Shown here one piece after another: positions 47,863 through 62,474 of a DNA stretch of 64,000 nucleotides (its first letter is position 1; each line of letters starts with the position of its first letter). The DNA is from Spirogloea muscicola (lineage: Eukaryota > Streptophyta > Zygnematophyceae > Spirogloeales > Spirogloeaceae). The notes beneath the pieces are model-generated. The model searched no databases, had not been told where the DNA came from, and saw nothing but the letters and a program-made list of their open reading frames with translations. The DNA lies in the NCBI GenBank assembly GCA_009602725.1, contig WELB01000029.1, positions 92,845 to 156,844 on the forward strand. The letters run 5' to 3'. A program made the translations under genes and the position numbers.

Positions 47863-49619
47863 TCACAACTTTGGCTGTAGCCGAGCCAGGAGGTCCTCTG
47901 CCTTGATGTATGCACCCCACCAGCCGAGTGCGACATATTTCGCCGCCCGCCACCTGCAATGAAAAGGCCCACATTGCTCTGGTGGCCTGCCAAATGGCAG
48001 AACCTGGCATGTCTACTCCTTCACGCTGCACTGTGGTTGATTTGAAGCCTCCCAACTAAGGCTTGGCCTTAAGCGACTCAGGGGCTGTGCATGTGGTCTC
48101 AGCAATCTGCCACTGCCAGCAGTGTGCTTGATATATTGCTATTGTAAGGCAAGCTTAGGTGAGCACCTCATGACAAGGCTGGTTACAAATCTGATTACTG
48201 CATCAAGACGGGATTAGTGGTAATGGAAGAAGGTGGATCGTAGGTGAATCCAGAATGAGGCACCAACCATGGCTTGTAGGGAAGTGCCTGGCAGTGGAGG
48301 TGCAAGTGCGGCACGCTATTGAACGGTGGTCGATGGAAGCCTAGCCTGGACCCAGCGCTTGCAGAGCTCAATGGGCTTGCAATCTCACATTACACGGGCT
48401 AGAAGCCTGAACTGTTATATCCATATTCACCGATATCTTTTGGTATCCAGGAATTAGAATAGGGTCTAGCGGCACTTAGTGGCACACAAGCTCGCCATCA
48501 AACGCCATCATATGCAAGTAGCCATTAAGTTTGCCACTGGCTGCAGCGACTTTGGGGGGAGGCTCCGGCATGCCTGAAGCTCGTCGCGCTCTGGGCGTCA
48601 CGTTGGAGGAGTGACCGCCCCACCTTCACCATCTCCGATACTGCAAGCGGCCTTCCCTGCACGTTCGGCTTAGGCCGTCCAAGTTGCAAGGTCTTACTGC
48701 TCTGACCAGAAGGAGCCAACAACGCATGACTGACCAAGCGCATGGTGCTCGGCGCCTTCTTGCAGCTGTGTGATGTCCTTGATGTGTGTGAGGGGCACGA
48801 CCAAGTAGTGCCTGGCCGCGGAGCAGCCACGCAACACTTAGGGAGGTAAGTGTGGAGATGCAACAATGCTTGCTCGTCAAGAACTGCTCGTGAGGGTCAA
48901 CAATAAGGCATAAGGATCGACATCCTCTCAAGGGGCGGAGATCGGGGCATGCTGTCTTGGCTAGCACAGGAAGCCATGCTGCTCCTCTGAGCAGTGTACT
49001 AAGGCCTCGTTGTTTGACCATGAAGAAGGCCGAAGCAAGCTGCGTGCGGGTGGCCGTTGGCCTATACAGCATAAACGAGCAGCCGAGCGTAAGACTTGCG
49101 ACACGACTATCTGATTGGCAATAAGTGGTGCTGAGGGATGGCCTCACCTGAGAGCAGCGGGCTTGCGATCCTCGAATGCTGCCACACGCTCGTTCTGCGT
49201 GAAAGCGCTGTGACCCACAAAGCCAGTGAGCCTGTGCTTGGCACTTGTGCCACTGGCGGCTTGACTGCCAATGCTTTTCATCGCTTTCTCGCCGTTGCTC
49301 AGCAAACTTGCTGTAGATGGCATGGGCGGCGGTGGTGCCCACAAAGACAGCTAGCAAGCTCGTCATACGACGTGCATGTCAACGAGTCAGCTCAGGCCAC
49401 TCGCTGTGCCCGTGGGCTCTGGCCACGCCGCACCTGGAAGAGGATGCGGGGGGTGCAGCCCTCGCCGTGGCCCTCCGCGATGCGGCAGAAAGGGCAACTG
49501 GGTTGGCGCAGGCTGTGGCACTCGCCCATGCCACGCTGTGGAACGACTGCCCCCGCTGAGGCAAGGTGAAGCCTGACCTCACCGTCTGTCCGCCCCGCGA
49601 TCACGCTGCAGGCACGCAA
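47863..49619 (-). CDS. HIT-family nucleotide hydrolase (HINT3-like)
   Basis: Exons (high to low): 49619-49434, 49194-49148, 48811-48735, 48640-48574, 48345-48268, 47953-47863; all phases agree and give 181 residues (about 150 from a second Met). N-terminal CPFCRIAEGHGEGC has the paired cysteines common in this family; FEDRKPAALRHYLVVPLTHI is the central strand region; LGFHRPPFNSVPHLHLHC carries the HxHxHx active site, where the middle His forms the AMP intermediate; ALGWWGAYIKAEDLLARL is the C-terminal segment of HINT3-like proteins. Likely a soluble adenosine phosphoramidase or related AMP-lysine hydrolase. Intron 4 seems to use a GC donor (TTCAG then GCATGC), needed to keep the conserved frame. 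It converges on the unrecognised gene (stops 559 bp apart). Confidence 0.85.
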
Positions 49620-49934
49620 ACGAACATACTTGTTGCTAGACGAGCTGATGCTGAGTTCTTATGAGGCCCGCAGTAGTGCTGAAGCAGTGTCAACCATACC
49701 CCTACCATAATGTCCTTGGATGGCATCCCCAGTAGCTCAACTCTCACCGGTATCAAAGTGCTGATGAGAAAATGACACAGTTGTCTCGCTTAGTGCAAGT
49801 GCAACTAGTGGACAACTACGGAACTTCAGCTTATCCACGCTTCATTGAGTAGACCTCCTGCATCGGCGTCCTCATAGGAAGTTGTGGTGCAGCACCTGCT
49901 TCCACTTCGTAGAAGCCATCGAGAGTGGCAGCTA

Positions 49935-50145
49935 CGAGGGGCCTGAAGATGCTATGTCAGAACGGGGGAGGATGGACCACTCAGTAGTTACGAGTGAGGA
50001 GCCTCAAATCGGAGAGACTAGCTGACGGAAATCTATCCCACTGAGAGTAGTTTTCATAATTTGTGCACCTTCTGGCCCTTCGAGACCTAGACCTTTATTC
50101 GTTCATTTGGGATGGCCTCTCACAGCCAATGCCATACGTTAGAAA
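49935..50145. mobile_element. LINE 3' end scrap and hairpin tail
   Basis: About 49935-50040 (minus): reverse complement of the TRNY coding end plus stop (ctcagtagttacgagtgagg) with its adjoining 3' UTR. About 50085-50145 (plus): a solo tail (gggatggcctctcacagcc). No gene is seen between 49620 and 50619. Confidence 0.6.
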
Positions 50146-50619
50146 ATCTGTTTCTAGAAGCGTCTATTCGTACTAGTACTCGAAAAGAAAAGCCACAAGT
50201 CATCTTGCCCTATGTATCCCACCAGCAGAAGCAAAGGCCAGTCCCCTGGAAAGTCCGTCCCGAGCACCATGGCTTGGACTACAATGTCATTAGTGTGGCT
50301 AACAAGTGCGCGTATCAAGCTTGAATCTGCGCTTCTAGAAGAGCGTCAAGCCCAATCAGAGCGCTCAGCTAACCTAGTGGTATAATATACCTAGAAAATG
50401 GATCAATGGATTAATATTGCTTGCATTGTAAGAATAATGAGTGAGCAATGGCACACTCGGCTGCCGCTACTTGGCATTTTTGGGGCACGAAACCCCGAGC
50501 TTAGGGCTGTTCGAGGCCCACGCATCAGACTAGCAAAGTGGTACTACTCATAATTAATAATACCTGAAAATACTTGCGTTGGAAGAGCAGCGCCTGTAGC
50601 AGACCAGACAAGCATTCCG

Positions 50620-53110
50620 CTACCAGGGAATCTCCTGGCCGTTCCAAGCAAAGAATCTGCCGCTGTCAGCGAGCTTAAGCCCGTCGACAATGCCTAGAAG
50701 GCGCTCGACCGAGTATGTGGGCGTGAAAAGCTTGCCCTGTGGAACGTTGCGCTGGAATGGCTTGGACAGGCCGGTGTTCACCGTGCCGGGGTGCAGCAGC
50801 ACGAGGATGATGGGCTCGCGGCGCCGCGCGATCTCCACTGCCGCCGTTTTTGTCACTGCGATGTTGAGTGCAGGCAACGCTGAGAAGGTGCAAGCTTGAG
50901 CAAGAGTACACCAGTAGCTGTAATTTCTTATACGTACAATGCATGCCTCTCAACATACTGCCGATTCCTCTCTTGTAGTTCAGGGACGGCGAACCCACGC
51001 TGGTTGAGCGCTGTCTTGGATGCGCGGTAGGCGTACCACCCGCCGAGGGCGTTGTCACCAATGGACCCCACCCTGGCGCTGAGGTTGGCAACAACTGCAC
51101 CCGGTCGCCCCAGGCCCCGTCCACCGCCCGCCTTGAGCAGCTTGTGCATGTGCTGCTCTCGCAGTATGACACAATAGTACATGATTAACAGGGTCAGCTT
51201 CTTCTCACCAATTAGCCACGGGCTGCGAGCTGCAAATACGTGAACAAGGTGCAAGCCTGGCTGCCTCACAGAAAGGTACAGTCTTTAGAAAATGAGAGGC
51301 GTATGTTACTAAGCAGCAGGACAAGCTGTGCAGTGCAAATAGGTGTGCAGTTATGCTTGATAACCCACTGAGATGACGCGTGACAAGTCCATGGATCTAG
51401 CTCAAAGTTGTGATGACGGACCTTGAGGACGAGGATGGGGCCCATTGCATTGACCTGGTAGGTCAGCAAAAGCGCCTCGGGGTTGACCTTTCCCAAGGAG
51501 GTCTCTGTTAGGCAAATCAGTAAACAGTTCAAGTGCAATTCTCAGGCATCGGCGCGTCCAACATGCAGGCCTGACTGCTGCTTCCAACTTGGCAGCAATT
51601 GCCCAGCACACAATATGGGACCGCTTCCTGAGGGTTGACCTTTATTTTCCTACTTTATTTGGCACGTACATCAAAAGTAGCACAGCACTCAGAACACAAT
51701 TTCGGCATTCTAGCACGCTTCTGGAGCAAGAGACATGTGAGCTCAGCACACTGCCTTCAGTGCGATATGTCTGGCATTCCTCCACACAGTCAAGGCTCTG
51801 GAGTACTGCCATAGGCTCAATATCAAGCTTTGCAATTCAGGAATGTGGGACTGACAGGGAGAGGCTTAGAGTGGAGGTTAAAAGCACCCATCAAAGCCAA
51901 GGAGTGTTACACTCCCCATAGGGTTTGGGGTCAAGGGGCTTAAAGTTAGAAATTGTGTTTAAAGGTCAAAGGTCTTGGGTGAGGAGCCGGGGGTGGAGGA
52001 CACACCAGGCTGGACCTTCCCGGGAATGTGTAGAATGCCAGCGGTGTTGACGAGGAGGTCCAGGCGGCCATACGCCTCCTCGACGCGGCTCGCCGCTGCC
52101 TGACGCGTGCGGTGCACCGTCAGAGGAGCTTACGAGGCTGCCCTTTCGTCCTGAGATTTTGCAGAGTCTCTACTCGCGGGCGGCCAACCACGGCAGCGCT
52201 GCCTTGCTGCCAGGCTTGGAGGGCAGCCAAGTGATAGAAAGCAAGCTAGCCCAGGTGGGATCAAGCGGAGCTGCTGTAGGTTGACGGCTTAGAGGTTTGA
52301 GGTTTGGAGGGCAGCCAACTGAGAGAAAGCAAGCAAGCGGAGCTGGTGTAAATTGACGGCTCAGGGATTTGGGGCTTAGGAGTCTGAGGTGTACAGCCCA
52401 GAGGCGCCATGATCAGCGGACCTCAGCCCTTAGACTTTAAGCCAACATCGCGCTGTGCACCGTAGCCAACAGCCGCGAGGGAGGAGAGAGGAGGCGGGCT
52501 TAACCCTAAGCCTACACCCAAAGCCCGAAACCCCAAACCCCTTGATTCCTGAACCGTAAAATGCTTGAACCCTTTATAACCTAAAACCAGAACCCCGCAA
52601 CCCTCATCCTTAAAACCTTGAACCCGAAAACTAAAGCCTACATTACAGGCCTAACCCCAAGGCCTAAGCCCACACCCTAAATTTCTTAATCTTAAACCTG
52701 AAACCCATTTCTTAAATCCATACCCGTATTTACAAACCCTCAACCAATAAGTCCCTAATCCTTAAAGCCTACACTCAAGGCGGCCTCCTCACCGCGATGG
52801 TGTCCTCGCGGGTGACGTCGAGCGGGAGCACCGTGAGGCGGCCGCCGCTTGCGTCAGCCAGCCCCCGCAGCTCCAGCGCACCGCCGGGGTCGCGGCACGT
52901 CGCCACCACGCGGCCCGCCGGCCGCGCCGCCAGCAACTGCCGGGCCTGCGGCGTTGCCATCGCGGCGCCATTGGCGACGGAGGCGGCCGCCGCTCGTCGC
53001 TCGCGGAGCTGCAGGATTCCGTCGGATGCAGGAAGGCGGCCGAAGCTGCGGCGCAGGAGCCCGCCAGCGGCGCCGGCCGCCGACATCCTCGCCAGCACCG
53101 CCGACGCCAT
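50620..53110 (-). CDS. Short-chain dehydrogenase/reductase, C-factor-like
   Basis: Exons (high to low): 53110-52793, 52099-52006, 51504-51422, 51140-50999, 50855-50620; 290 residues. Rossmann-fold NAD(P)-binding enzyme of the SDR superfamily. VVATCRDP and LPLDVTRED mark the cofactor-side strands, LLVNTAGILHIPG is the NNAG-like motif, KVNPEALLLTYQVNAMGP precedes the catalytic Ser strand (ANLSARVGSI), and YRASK is the YxxxK active site; LHPGTVNTGLSKPFQ follows as in CsgA/C-factor-like plant proteins. An Ala/Arg-rich N-terminus of about 40 residues may be a transit peptide. The usual glycine-rich GxxxGIG turn reads AASVANGAA here, with two glycines missing. Substrate unknown. Intron 1 (52100-52792) is filled with telomere-like sequence. 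Confidence 0.85.
52255..52770. repeat. Degenerate telomere-like tracts in SDR intron 1
   Basis: Two blocks: 52280-52395 (G-rich; gaggtttggagggc, gggatttggggcttaggagt) and about 52495-52770 in the opposite sense (aaaccccaaaccccttgatt, cccacaccctaaatttctta). Most units are variants of CCCTAAA. A related tract lies at 51915-51985 in intron 2. They suggest old interstitial telomeric repeat or its expansion. Confidence 0.65.
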
Positions 53111-53279
53111 GGCGCGGCAGCCGGCGGGCCGCCCAAGCTGAGGCCTTCTGGGGGCGCGCCTCCTGCTGCTGACCTGCGGTCACTGAGCGGGTCAATTTTC
53201 ATGAGGGTAATGTACGTTATGAGGGTAATTTCCTTAACAGATGTACGTCATGAGATGAGATAAACTCGTCCTGTGGAGG

Positions 53280-53560
53280 GCGATGGCTGTGATCAGTAAG
53301 GAGAAGTGGCTCTCAACTGGGCCAAGGGCTGTGAGAAGCCAGCCCGAAAAGAATCACAAGGTTTGGATTGGCCAGACTGCGAAGGGGCCAAAAGCGCTAG
53401 CTCAGAACTGGTGTAGGATGAACCACTCAATAAGTACGAGTTGAACCACTCAGTAAGTACGTGTGAATGGCCAGCCAAGAACAAAGAGAAAGGGCTCGCC
53501 CATTGAGGATAGGGGCTGGAAAGGCCAGCCCACAAAAGAATGAACAAAGTACGAGAAGGG
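53280..53560 (-). repeat. LINE tails upstream of the SDR gene
   Basis: A TRNY-type tail at about 53283-53365 (ggctgtgagaagccagcccg), a duplicated scrap of the LINE coding end at 53415-53465 (two copies of gaaccactcartaagtacg), and another tail at about 53485-53550 (ggggctggaaaggccagccc). This is the 5' flank of the SDR gene. Confidence 0.65.
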
Positions 53561-53839
53561 GGTCAGGGGAAGCGCTGAGGAAAACGAGTGACCAAACTTG
53601 GAAGGGCCCAGACAAGCGCTAAAGCACACTGCGACTCCAGTGGCACATGGCAATGGACGTCGTCAGATGTGCTTCCATATTGGCCACTTTGGGCTTCCAA
53701 TTTACAATATTGGAAGCCCATGCAAGTCCTTGGTCCTGCGGCGTGACCTCTTCCCAACTGCAGTGAGTGCTGCTAACTCGAGGGTTGTGATCATCCTTCA
53801 TGGTTCTTGCATGGTGTGGTTTTGGTGCCTTTCGGCCCG

Positions 53840-53910
53840 TTGGACCTTGTCCCTTTCTTTCTGCTGGCTTTTCACAGCCCCCGCCCCCTTTCCACAGCCC
53901 CCGCCCCGCT
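53840..53910 (+). repeat. Hairpin tail with duplicated end
   Basis: tgctggcttttcacagcccc, with the cacagcccccgccc end present twice. No gene is supported between 53560 and 54453. Confidence 0.55.
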
Positions 53911-54453
53911 AACTTGCTGGTGAGTCGCTGCCCCACCTCGGCCACTGATTCCCAATTCCTGACGCAGTGTATTCAGAACCTCCTGAACCAAAGAGCATGG
54001 GTGCGGCCCCCAGCGGTGCAGATGCTAAGCAAGGGCAAGCACTGCGAACCTCACTTCCCAGCGCCGCTCACAGGGCACACGTTGCTGTTGCTCAGAACCG
54101 ACTTCTCTGCCCTGCCCTGCTGAACTGTCCGACCAAAGTGGACATGGTGCTTTGTGGACGTACGCAGGGGCCCCGGCACAAGTGAGCATCGCGCTGCAGT
54201 GTAAGGCACTCGGGTTCATAAACTTGCTGCTCACATACTTGTTGAGTGCTGTCCACCCATCATGCGTGCATCAGACTGCAGTCAAACCTGCCGAATGGTG
54301 GCACAATGGCCGCAAGGCAGCCGAGACAATTGTTGACTGCAGCAATGGCAAACACCCCTTCGCAAATGGAGGCAAGTAACCATCTGTCCCGGTTCAATTG
54401 CGGGCAGTCATTGCAGACCGTATATTACCAGATCGCCCACCACCAGCCCCTAG

Positions 54454-55590
54454 CTAGGGGAGCGCCTGTGCAGGCCGCGCTGCCGACAGGCCAAGCCGCA
54501 CCTCCATCACGTGGTGCACGTCAATCTGCGGCGCTGACGGTGACTCCCGTGGGTCTGCACAGGAGCAGGTCAAATGCACCAGCTCGGGTAGCCGTCACAT
54601 GGCAGCCATGGTTGCCACACCTATGTCGGAGTCGTACGTGCTACTTTGACTCGCATGTTTGCGTTTTTTGACTAACAAAATATGATGTCTCCGTTTTCTT
54701 CTGTGCTTGTTTTTCGGCTCAGTTCATGATATATAGATACATAGGAGCTATGCAATAAGACGCAGCGCTTTTACCATCCAGGTAGTCTTCAAAGCCAAAG
54801 TCGTCGAGCTCTCCAGTCATCGAGCGTAGACCAAGCAGGGACGACGGCAAGCCCGGCAGGCGGCGCACCCTGCACCAAGCAGGCATGTGAAGGACAGCAG
54901 AGCTAGCTTCAGTGGGCGCTTCTGCTGCGGGCCTCGACGCTGCTGACGCTGGCTGATTAGAGGGCCCCCCCCGCGTTGCCACGGCCGTCAGGGGCCTTGT
55001 TGCAGGCGGCGAGCCCCAGCCAGAGAGCAACACCGCACAAAGTGACCAAGTACGAGCTTACTGTGTCAGAAGGGTTTTGTATATGAAGGAATACATAATG
55101 AACACTACATGCAGGCACTGAGACAAAAGCACGTCAAGCTTGCTGATGTAGGAGTCGAATAGTCGACAACAGACGGTCAGGCCAAGAGTCAAGGGCCTGT
55201 ATTGCGAGCTCCGACCGAGCAAGGATCTGGGCGTCGATGGCCATGCGCGACGGCAGCGCCAGCCCGTAGCTCTGCTCCAGTAGCATGCGCTGCGTCTCGG
55301 TCTCGCGACGCCCCGCCTGGCAGCGGCACAAGCGAGCGCGACCACGGCAGTGTGGGTAAGAGGCAAAAGTGGTGCGGCTCACGGGTATAGCACAGCATCG
55401 CAGGTAAAGGCGTGCGAGGCTGGCGGCTCACGCTCTCGAGGATGGCCTCGACGGCGTGCGCGGGCAGCGCGTCTTGCTTCAGCGCCGGCAGGCCGTGGCG
55501 CAGCGCGTCGTGCGGAGCGCTGAGGTGCGGTAGCGACGGGCCGGCCCCTGCGCCGCCGTCCTGCGGCGGCGCAGCGGCGGCGGCGGGACC
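54454..55590 (-). CDS. UMP1: Proteasome maturation factor UMP1/POMP
   Basis: Short-lived chaperone that helps 20S proteasome halves assemble. Supported exons (high to low): about 55570-55432, 55316-55216, 54869-54775, 54554-54454; joins after the first are in phase. Family signatures: HDALRHGLPALKQDALPAH in the N-terminal part, then METE-like ETQRMLLEQSYGLALPSRM, AQILAR, RLPGLPSSLLGLRSMTG, the hallmark DDFGFEDYLDDPRES, and a C-terminal VHHVMEVRLGL. Typical length is about 140 residues, as here. The start codon is not resolved: an in-frame stop lies just upstream of the first supported exon near 55600, so at least one short 5' exon is missing from this model (candidate ATG at 55690). Head-to-head with the CDKAL1-type gene. 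Confidence 0.88.
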
Positions 55591-55694
55591 TCAGCGCCCG
55601 AGGCGCGCTGGAGGAGCGTGCAACGTGGCTTGGCCACTGGCGGCGGCAGCGGCGGCGGCGGGGAGCGACGACGCCCTGATCGTTCACCATGGTC

Positions 55695-55743
55695 GCAACC
55701 GAGCGTCGTGCCACCGACGGGCCTCCCGGGAGCGGCGCGACGG

Positions 55744-55775
<32 letters not shown>

Positions 55776-55968
55776 AGTGAGCCGTGGTCAACTGAGGGCC
55801 AGCAGCGGCGGCGGGGCGGGCCGTGCGGCGCGTCCGGCGGCGGAGAAAGCGGCGCGCGGCGCGGCGACGGAGGGGGGAGGGCGAGCTAGGGTTCAGGGTT
55901 TCAAAGCACCCACCGGAGACCAAACCCTAGACAACCCCGGTCTCCGCGCCGCCGCCGCCGCCGCCGCC
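55695..55968. promoter_or_regulatory. Bidirectional promoter candidate with inverted telo-boxes
   Basis: Interval of under 300 bp between the UMP1 5' region (-) and the CDKAL1-type start (+). It contains ctagggttcagggttt (about 55884) and, 30 bp on, accaaaccctagac (about 55919): two telo-box motifs (AAACCCTA) facing each other. Telo-boxes are known promoter elements of ribosomal and cell-cycle genes in plants. No TATA box is seen; the region is very GC-rich with CGG runs. Confidence 0.5.
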
Positions 55969-59206
<3,238 letters not shown>

Positions 59207-61190
59207 TGGCAGCCCAGGGAGGCTGCGGCGCTGTCCAAGCGCTCAATGCTTGGCCGCCCAAGCAGCGACTGCTGCAGCAAGGCTTCAAGGGCCACCAGTA
59301 TTGCCGCCCACTGCCTACCCCACCTTCGTGTAAGATGCGTGATGGACAGACATCCGCAGTTCGACCTTGTCAGCGGCCGCCCCCTGGCCATTGTGCCATG
59401 CACTACACGGCCAGGTATTGAATCAAGAATAAGTTAGTTTCTGCTCCACTTTCTGGTGGTCTGTGCAACAGGCCTACCACCGTCTCCCTTCCTCAGCAAC
59501 GATGTCTCTTCTTTTGGTGCTCGTTGCGTGGTACAGGTCAGCAAGAGAATTCCATAGGCGAGCATCGGTCGTGCTGTGAGCTTGCTTTCCAGCAACTCCA
59601 CAAGCCATACCACCTTGTAACTCCAAGCGTCCAGATGCGGTCCTTGGACTCAAAACTTCAAGTGCATTTTGCGTAAATCCGGCACGTTAGTGACTGAACC
59701 CTTTAAACGGGGCTACCTCTTCAGATGCAAACTCTTGCATGTAAGTTCTTTGTCGTCAAATCCACTGTCTCAAGCCCTGAAGTCTGATTTCCCACGACAG
59801 CTGGCGAGATTGAAGTGGAGCAGGGCTAGCTTGCATAGCCTTAGTGTGTGCTCGGGTGGCCTCCTCCTGGTCGTCAATGGTCTGGATCATCACGGGCTTT
59901 GAAGAGCGGATATCCGAATGTGGATAGTGAGGCCCAAGTCCCACAGAGCGCTCTCCTCCAGAAAGGGCAGCGGCTGGACTCTCAGATTTCCTTCTACTCT
60001 GCAACTTTTGCCCACTTCCTTCCAGCTGGCTCCACAAAGCCACTGCTTGCCTTTGTACGTGGCCACAAAGGCCCTCCATCACTTCATTCAACGCTCCGCT
60101 TCCACTGCCTCGTAAGAACGAACAAGCTCTTCCGATGTAAGGCAGTGGCTGCGAGAGGCCAGCCCAACAGAATAGTCGTCTGAAGGTCTGAAGGGGAGCC
60201 AGGCTCGCCCCTGTAAGGGGCAAAGGCTCTCGGTGCCGCAATGACACTCACCAGTGTGGAACCACACTAATGAACAAAGAAGAGTTCCACAAAGCAAGCA
60301 TCGCGAGGAGGAGGGGTGGACCAACCCTGTGATCTGGCCGAAATTATGTACTAAGCAGAGCAGTGCTGGAACATGAGAGCCCACTTGCTCCCCTGTGAAG
60401 ACATTGGCAGCACAGATTGATTCTCTCAGATGTAGCCAGGGCTGCCATGCGACCTGTAAGCACTTGCCGACGAGCAAGCAGCCATTACAGGGGTACTGGG
60501 AAGTGCCTTGAATCTCGTATGTATGCAGATTCGCTCGTGGCAACCATAACATCTACTCTACTAGCACACCCAAGTCGAGAGTAGCACAACGGTCTGCCTG
60601 GCCGCACACGGAGGCCGGATTAGCCCAGACTCCGCCTGACCGGACCCAAAGGCCGATCCAGTACAGGCTCCGCCTTGCCGCACACAGAGCCGCACCCTCG
60701 GTGAGTTGCAGCCATAGCTAGGGCGCACCAGAGCGGCGCGGTCGCGTCAAGAATAAGCGCAATGTGCTGGGGCATCCCTTCGACAGGAAGGCTCCCACGG
60801 CCCACTAGGCAGAGTCAGATGGTCACTCAGCCCAATCCGCTTGTTCACCACATTACAACATTTTATTATGGCTAGGCCCCTCCCAAAAGCTTCGTGCAGG
60901 TCTGCAGTAGGTGAGCGAAGAACAATTAGTTGAAGTTAATCTTTCCTATTAGTCTCCCTGGACCTTTGTATTCTATAGACGATGCTCCGGCAACACCGCT
61001 GGCTCTGTGGCCCTGAAGCTGTATGGAGAGTCATCAACCTAGGTACCACCTACAACTCACTCCAGCAAAGCCATTTTGTTTGCAAAGCCCCGTCGTCGAA
61101 GTCGGGGCAAATGCTCCAAGCCTGCAAACTTCTGGTGGGATTCGAGGAATTCTGAGGTCAAACTTTGTAAGACTTTCTCAAAGAGTCTCA
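59207..61190. other. Intergenic, no supported gene
   Basis: Several open stretches (for example 59756-60115 minus, GGERSVGLGPHYPHSD) lack motifs or partner exons. A solo hairpin tail lies at about 60118-60200 (minus; ggcagtggctgcgagaggcc). A GC-rich patch near 60600-60720 has a repeated ccgcacac...ggccg theme but no gene. Confidence 0.4.
60118..60200 (-). repeat. Solo hairpin tail
   Basis: agctcttccgatgtaaggca, then gcgagaggccagcccaaca and gtctgaaggggagcc; close to the copy at 31128-31210. Confidence 0.7.
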
Positions 61191-61198
61191 TGGGTCCA

Positions 61199-61706
61199 GA
61201 GATTCTGTATGTAACACAGACATAGTGTAGACAATGAGATGATGCTTGGTCTTCGGACCTCCAGTGCCTATTACTTATTCTGCAACAGATCTGCCGTTGT
61301 TTTGGTGTCATCATATACTAACAGGGAGGCAGCTTGGAAGGAGCTGTAGCACATATAAGCACTCGGTAAGGCTTGCCATAAGCTCAGGCAGACTCATGTA
61401 AAGAGCACCTTGTGCCTCGCTGCTGGCAGCAACAGATTCATGCCTGTCGCTCTGCAGATTCTGTATGTAATACAGGCATAGTGTAGACAATGGGATGATG
61501 CTTGGTCTTCAGACCTCCAGTGCCTATTACTTATTCTGCAACAGATCTGCTGTTGTTTGGTGTCATCATTTACTAACAGGGAGGCAGCTTGGAAGGAGCT
61601 GTAGCACATAATAAGCACTCGGTAAGGCTTGCCGTAAGCTCAGGCAGACTATAGCACCTTGTGCCTCGCTGCTGGCAGCAACAGATTCATGCCTGTCGCT
61701 CTGCAG
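61199..61706. repeat. Tandem duplication, two units of about 250 bp
   Basis: Unit 1 starts at about 61199 and unit 2 at about 61455, each beginning cagattctgtatgtaa-like and ending gcctgtcgctctgcag. They differ by a few substitutions; unit 2 lacks ctcatgtaaagag near its end and has one extra base elsewhere. No coding function is seen. Confidence 0.9.
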
Positions 61707-62132
61707 CTGAGTGAATGGTTGAAGAATATCAGATACAAAATTTAAATGAGAGCAAAGCCGATTGTGGAATCCTGCTGAGCTGTATTGTCAGCGTCCCACG
61801 CTGCTGGCCGGGTTCAGGACGGCGCTTCGCCAGTCTCTCCCCGAGCGTGAGCGAGCACCCACTTCGGCAACGTACTAGGAGTTGTGCATGGCAAAGTCAG
61901 AGGGCAACGCAGCAAGGAGGTGGCCCTCATAACCCAGCGGCGAAGAAAGCCCGCTTGCAATGCCGCTGCCGCCGCCAGCGCCCAGTAAAGAATTGCTGCA
62001 AGGAGCCCAGGCAGCAAGTAGGCAGGAATCAGCTGTGCATCGACTTGGCCATTTAATTGAGCAGCCGTGACCACCACATTGTGCAGCGGCGTTGGCAGGA
62101 CGACCATATCGTGGCAGAGGCAAGGTGGCCAA

Positions 62133-62378
62133 CTACCTTCGGATGCCAGGCGGCGGGTGGTGGTGGCCCATTGGTGAAGCAAGAGGAGGTTGTGGTAGGG
62201 CAAAGTGGAGGCCAGCACCACCGCCAGCAGGCGAGTAGGGGAGGTCCAGTGATCGCCGCTCTCCGAAGGCCATGGCCAGATCGCCGTCCGAGAGGTGCAG
62301 CGGTGGCAGCGACGAAGGCAGCGGCGCGAGTGCCGTGCCCAGCGGCAGTTGCCCTACTGGGCCGAGCTGCTGCTGGAA

Positions 62379-62474
<96 letters not shown>

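Noticed and set aside
52255-52770. Chromosome end or true telomere
   Set aside because: The tracts are degenerate, run in both senses, and lie inside introns of a gene with genes on both sides.
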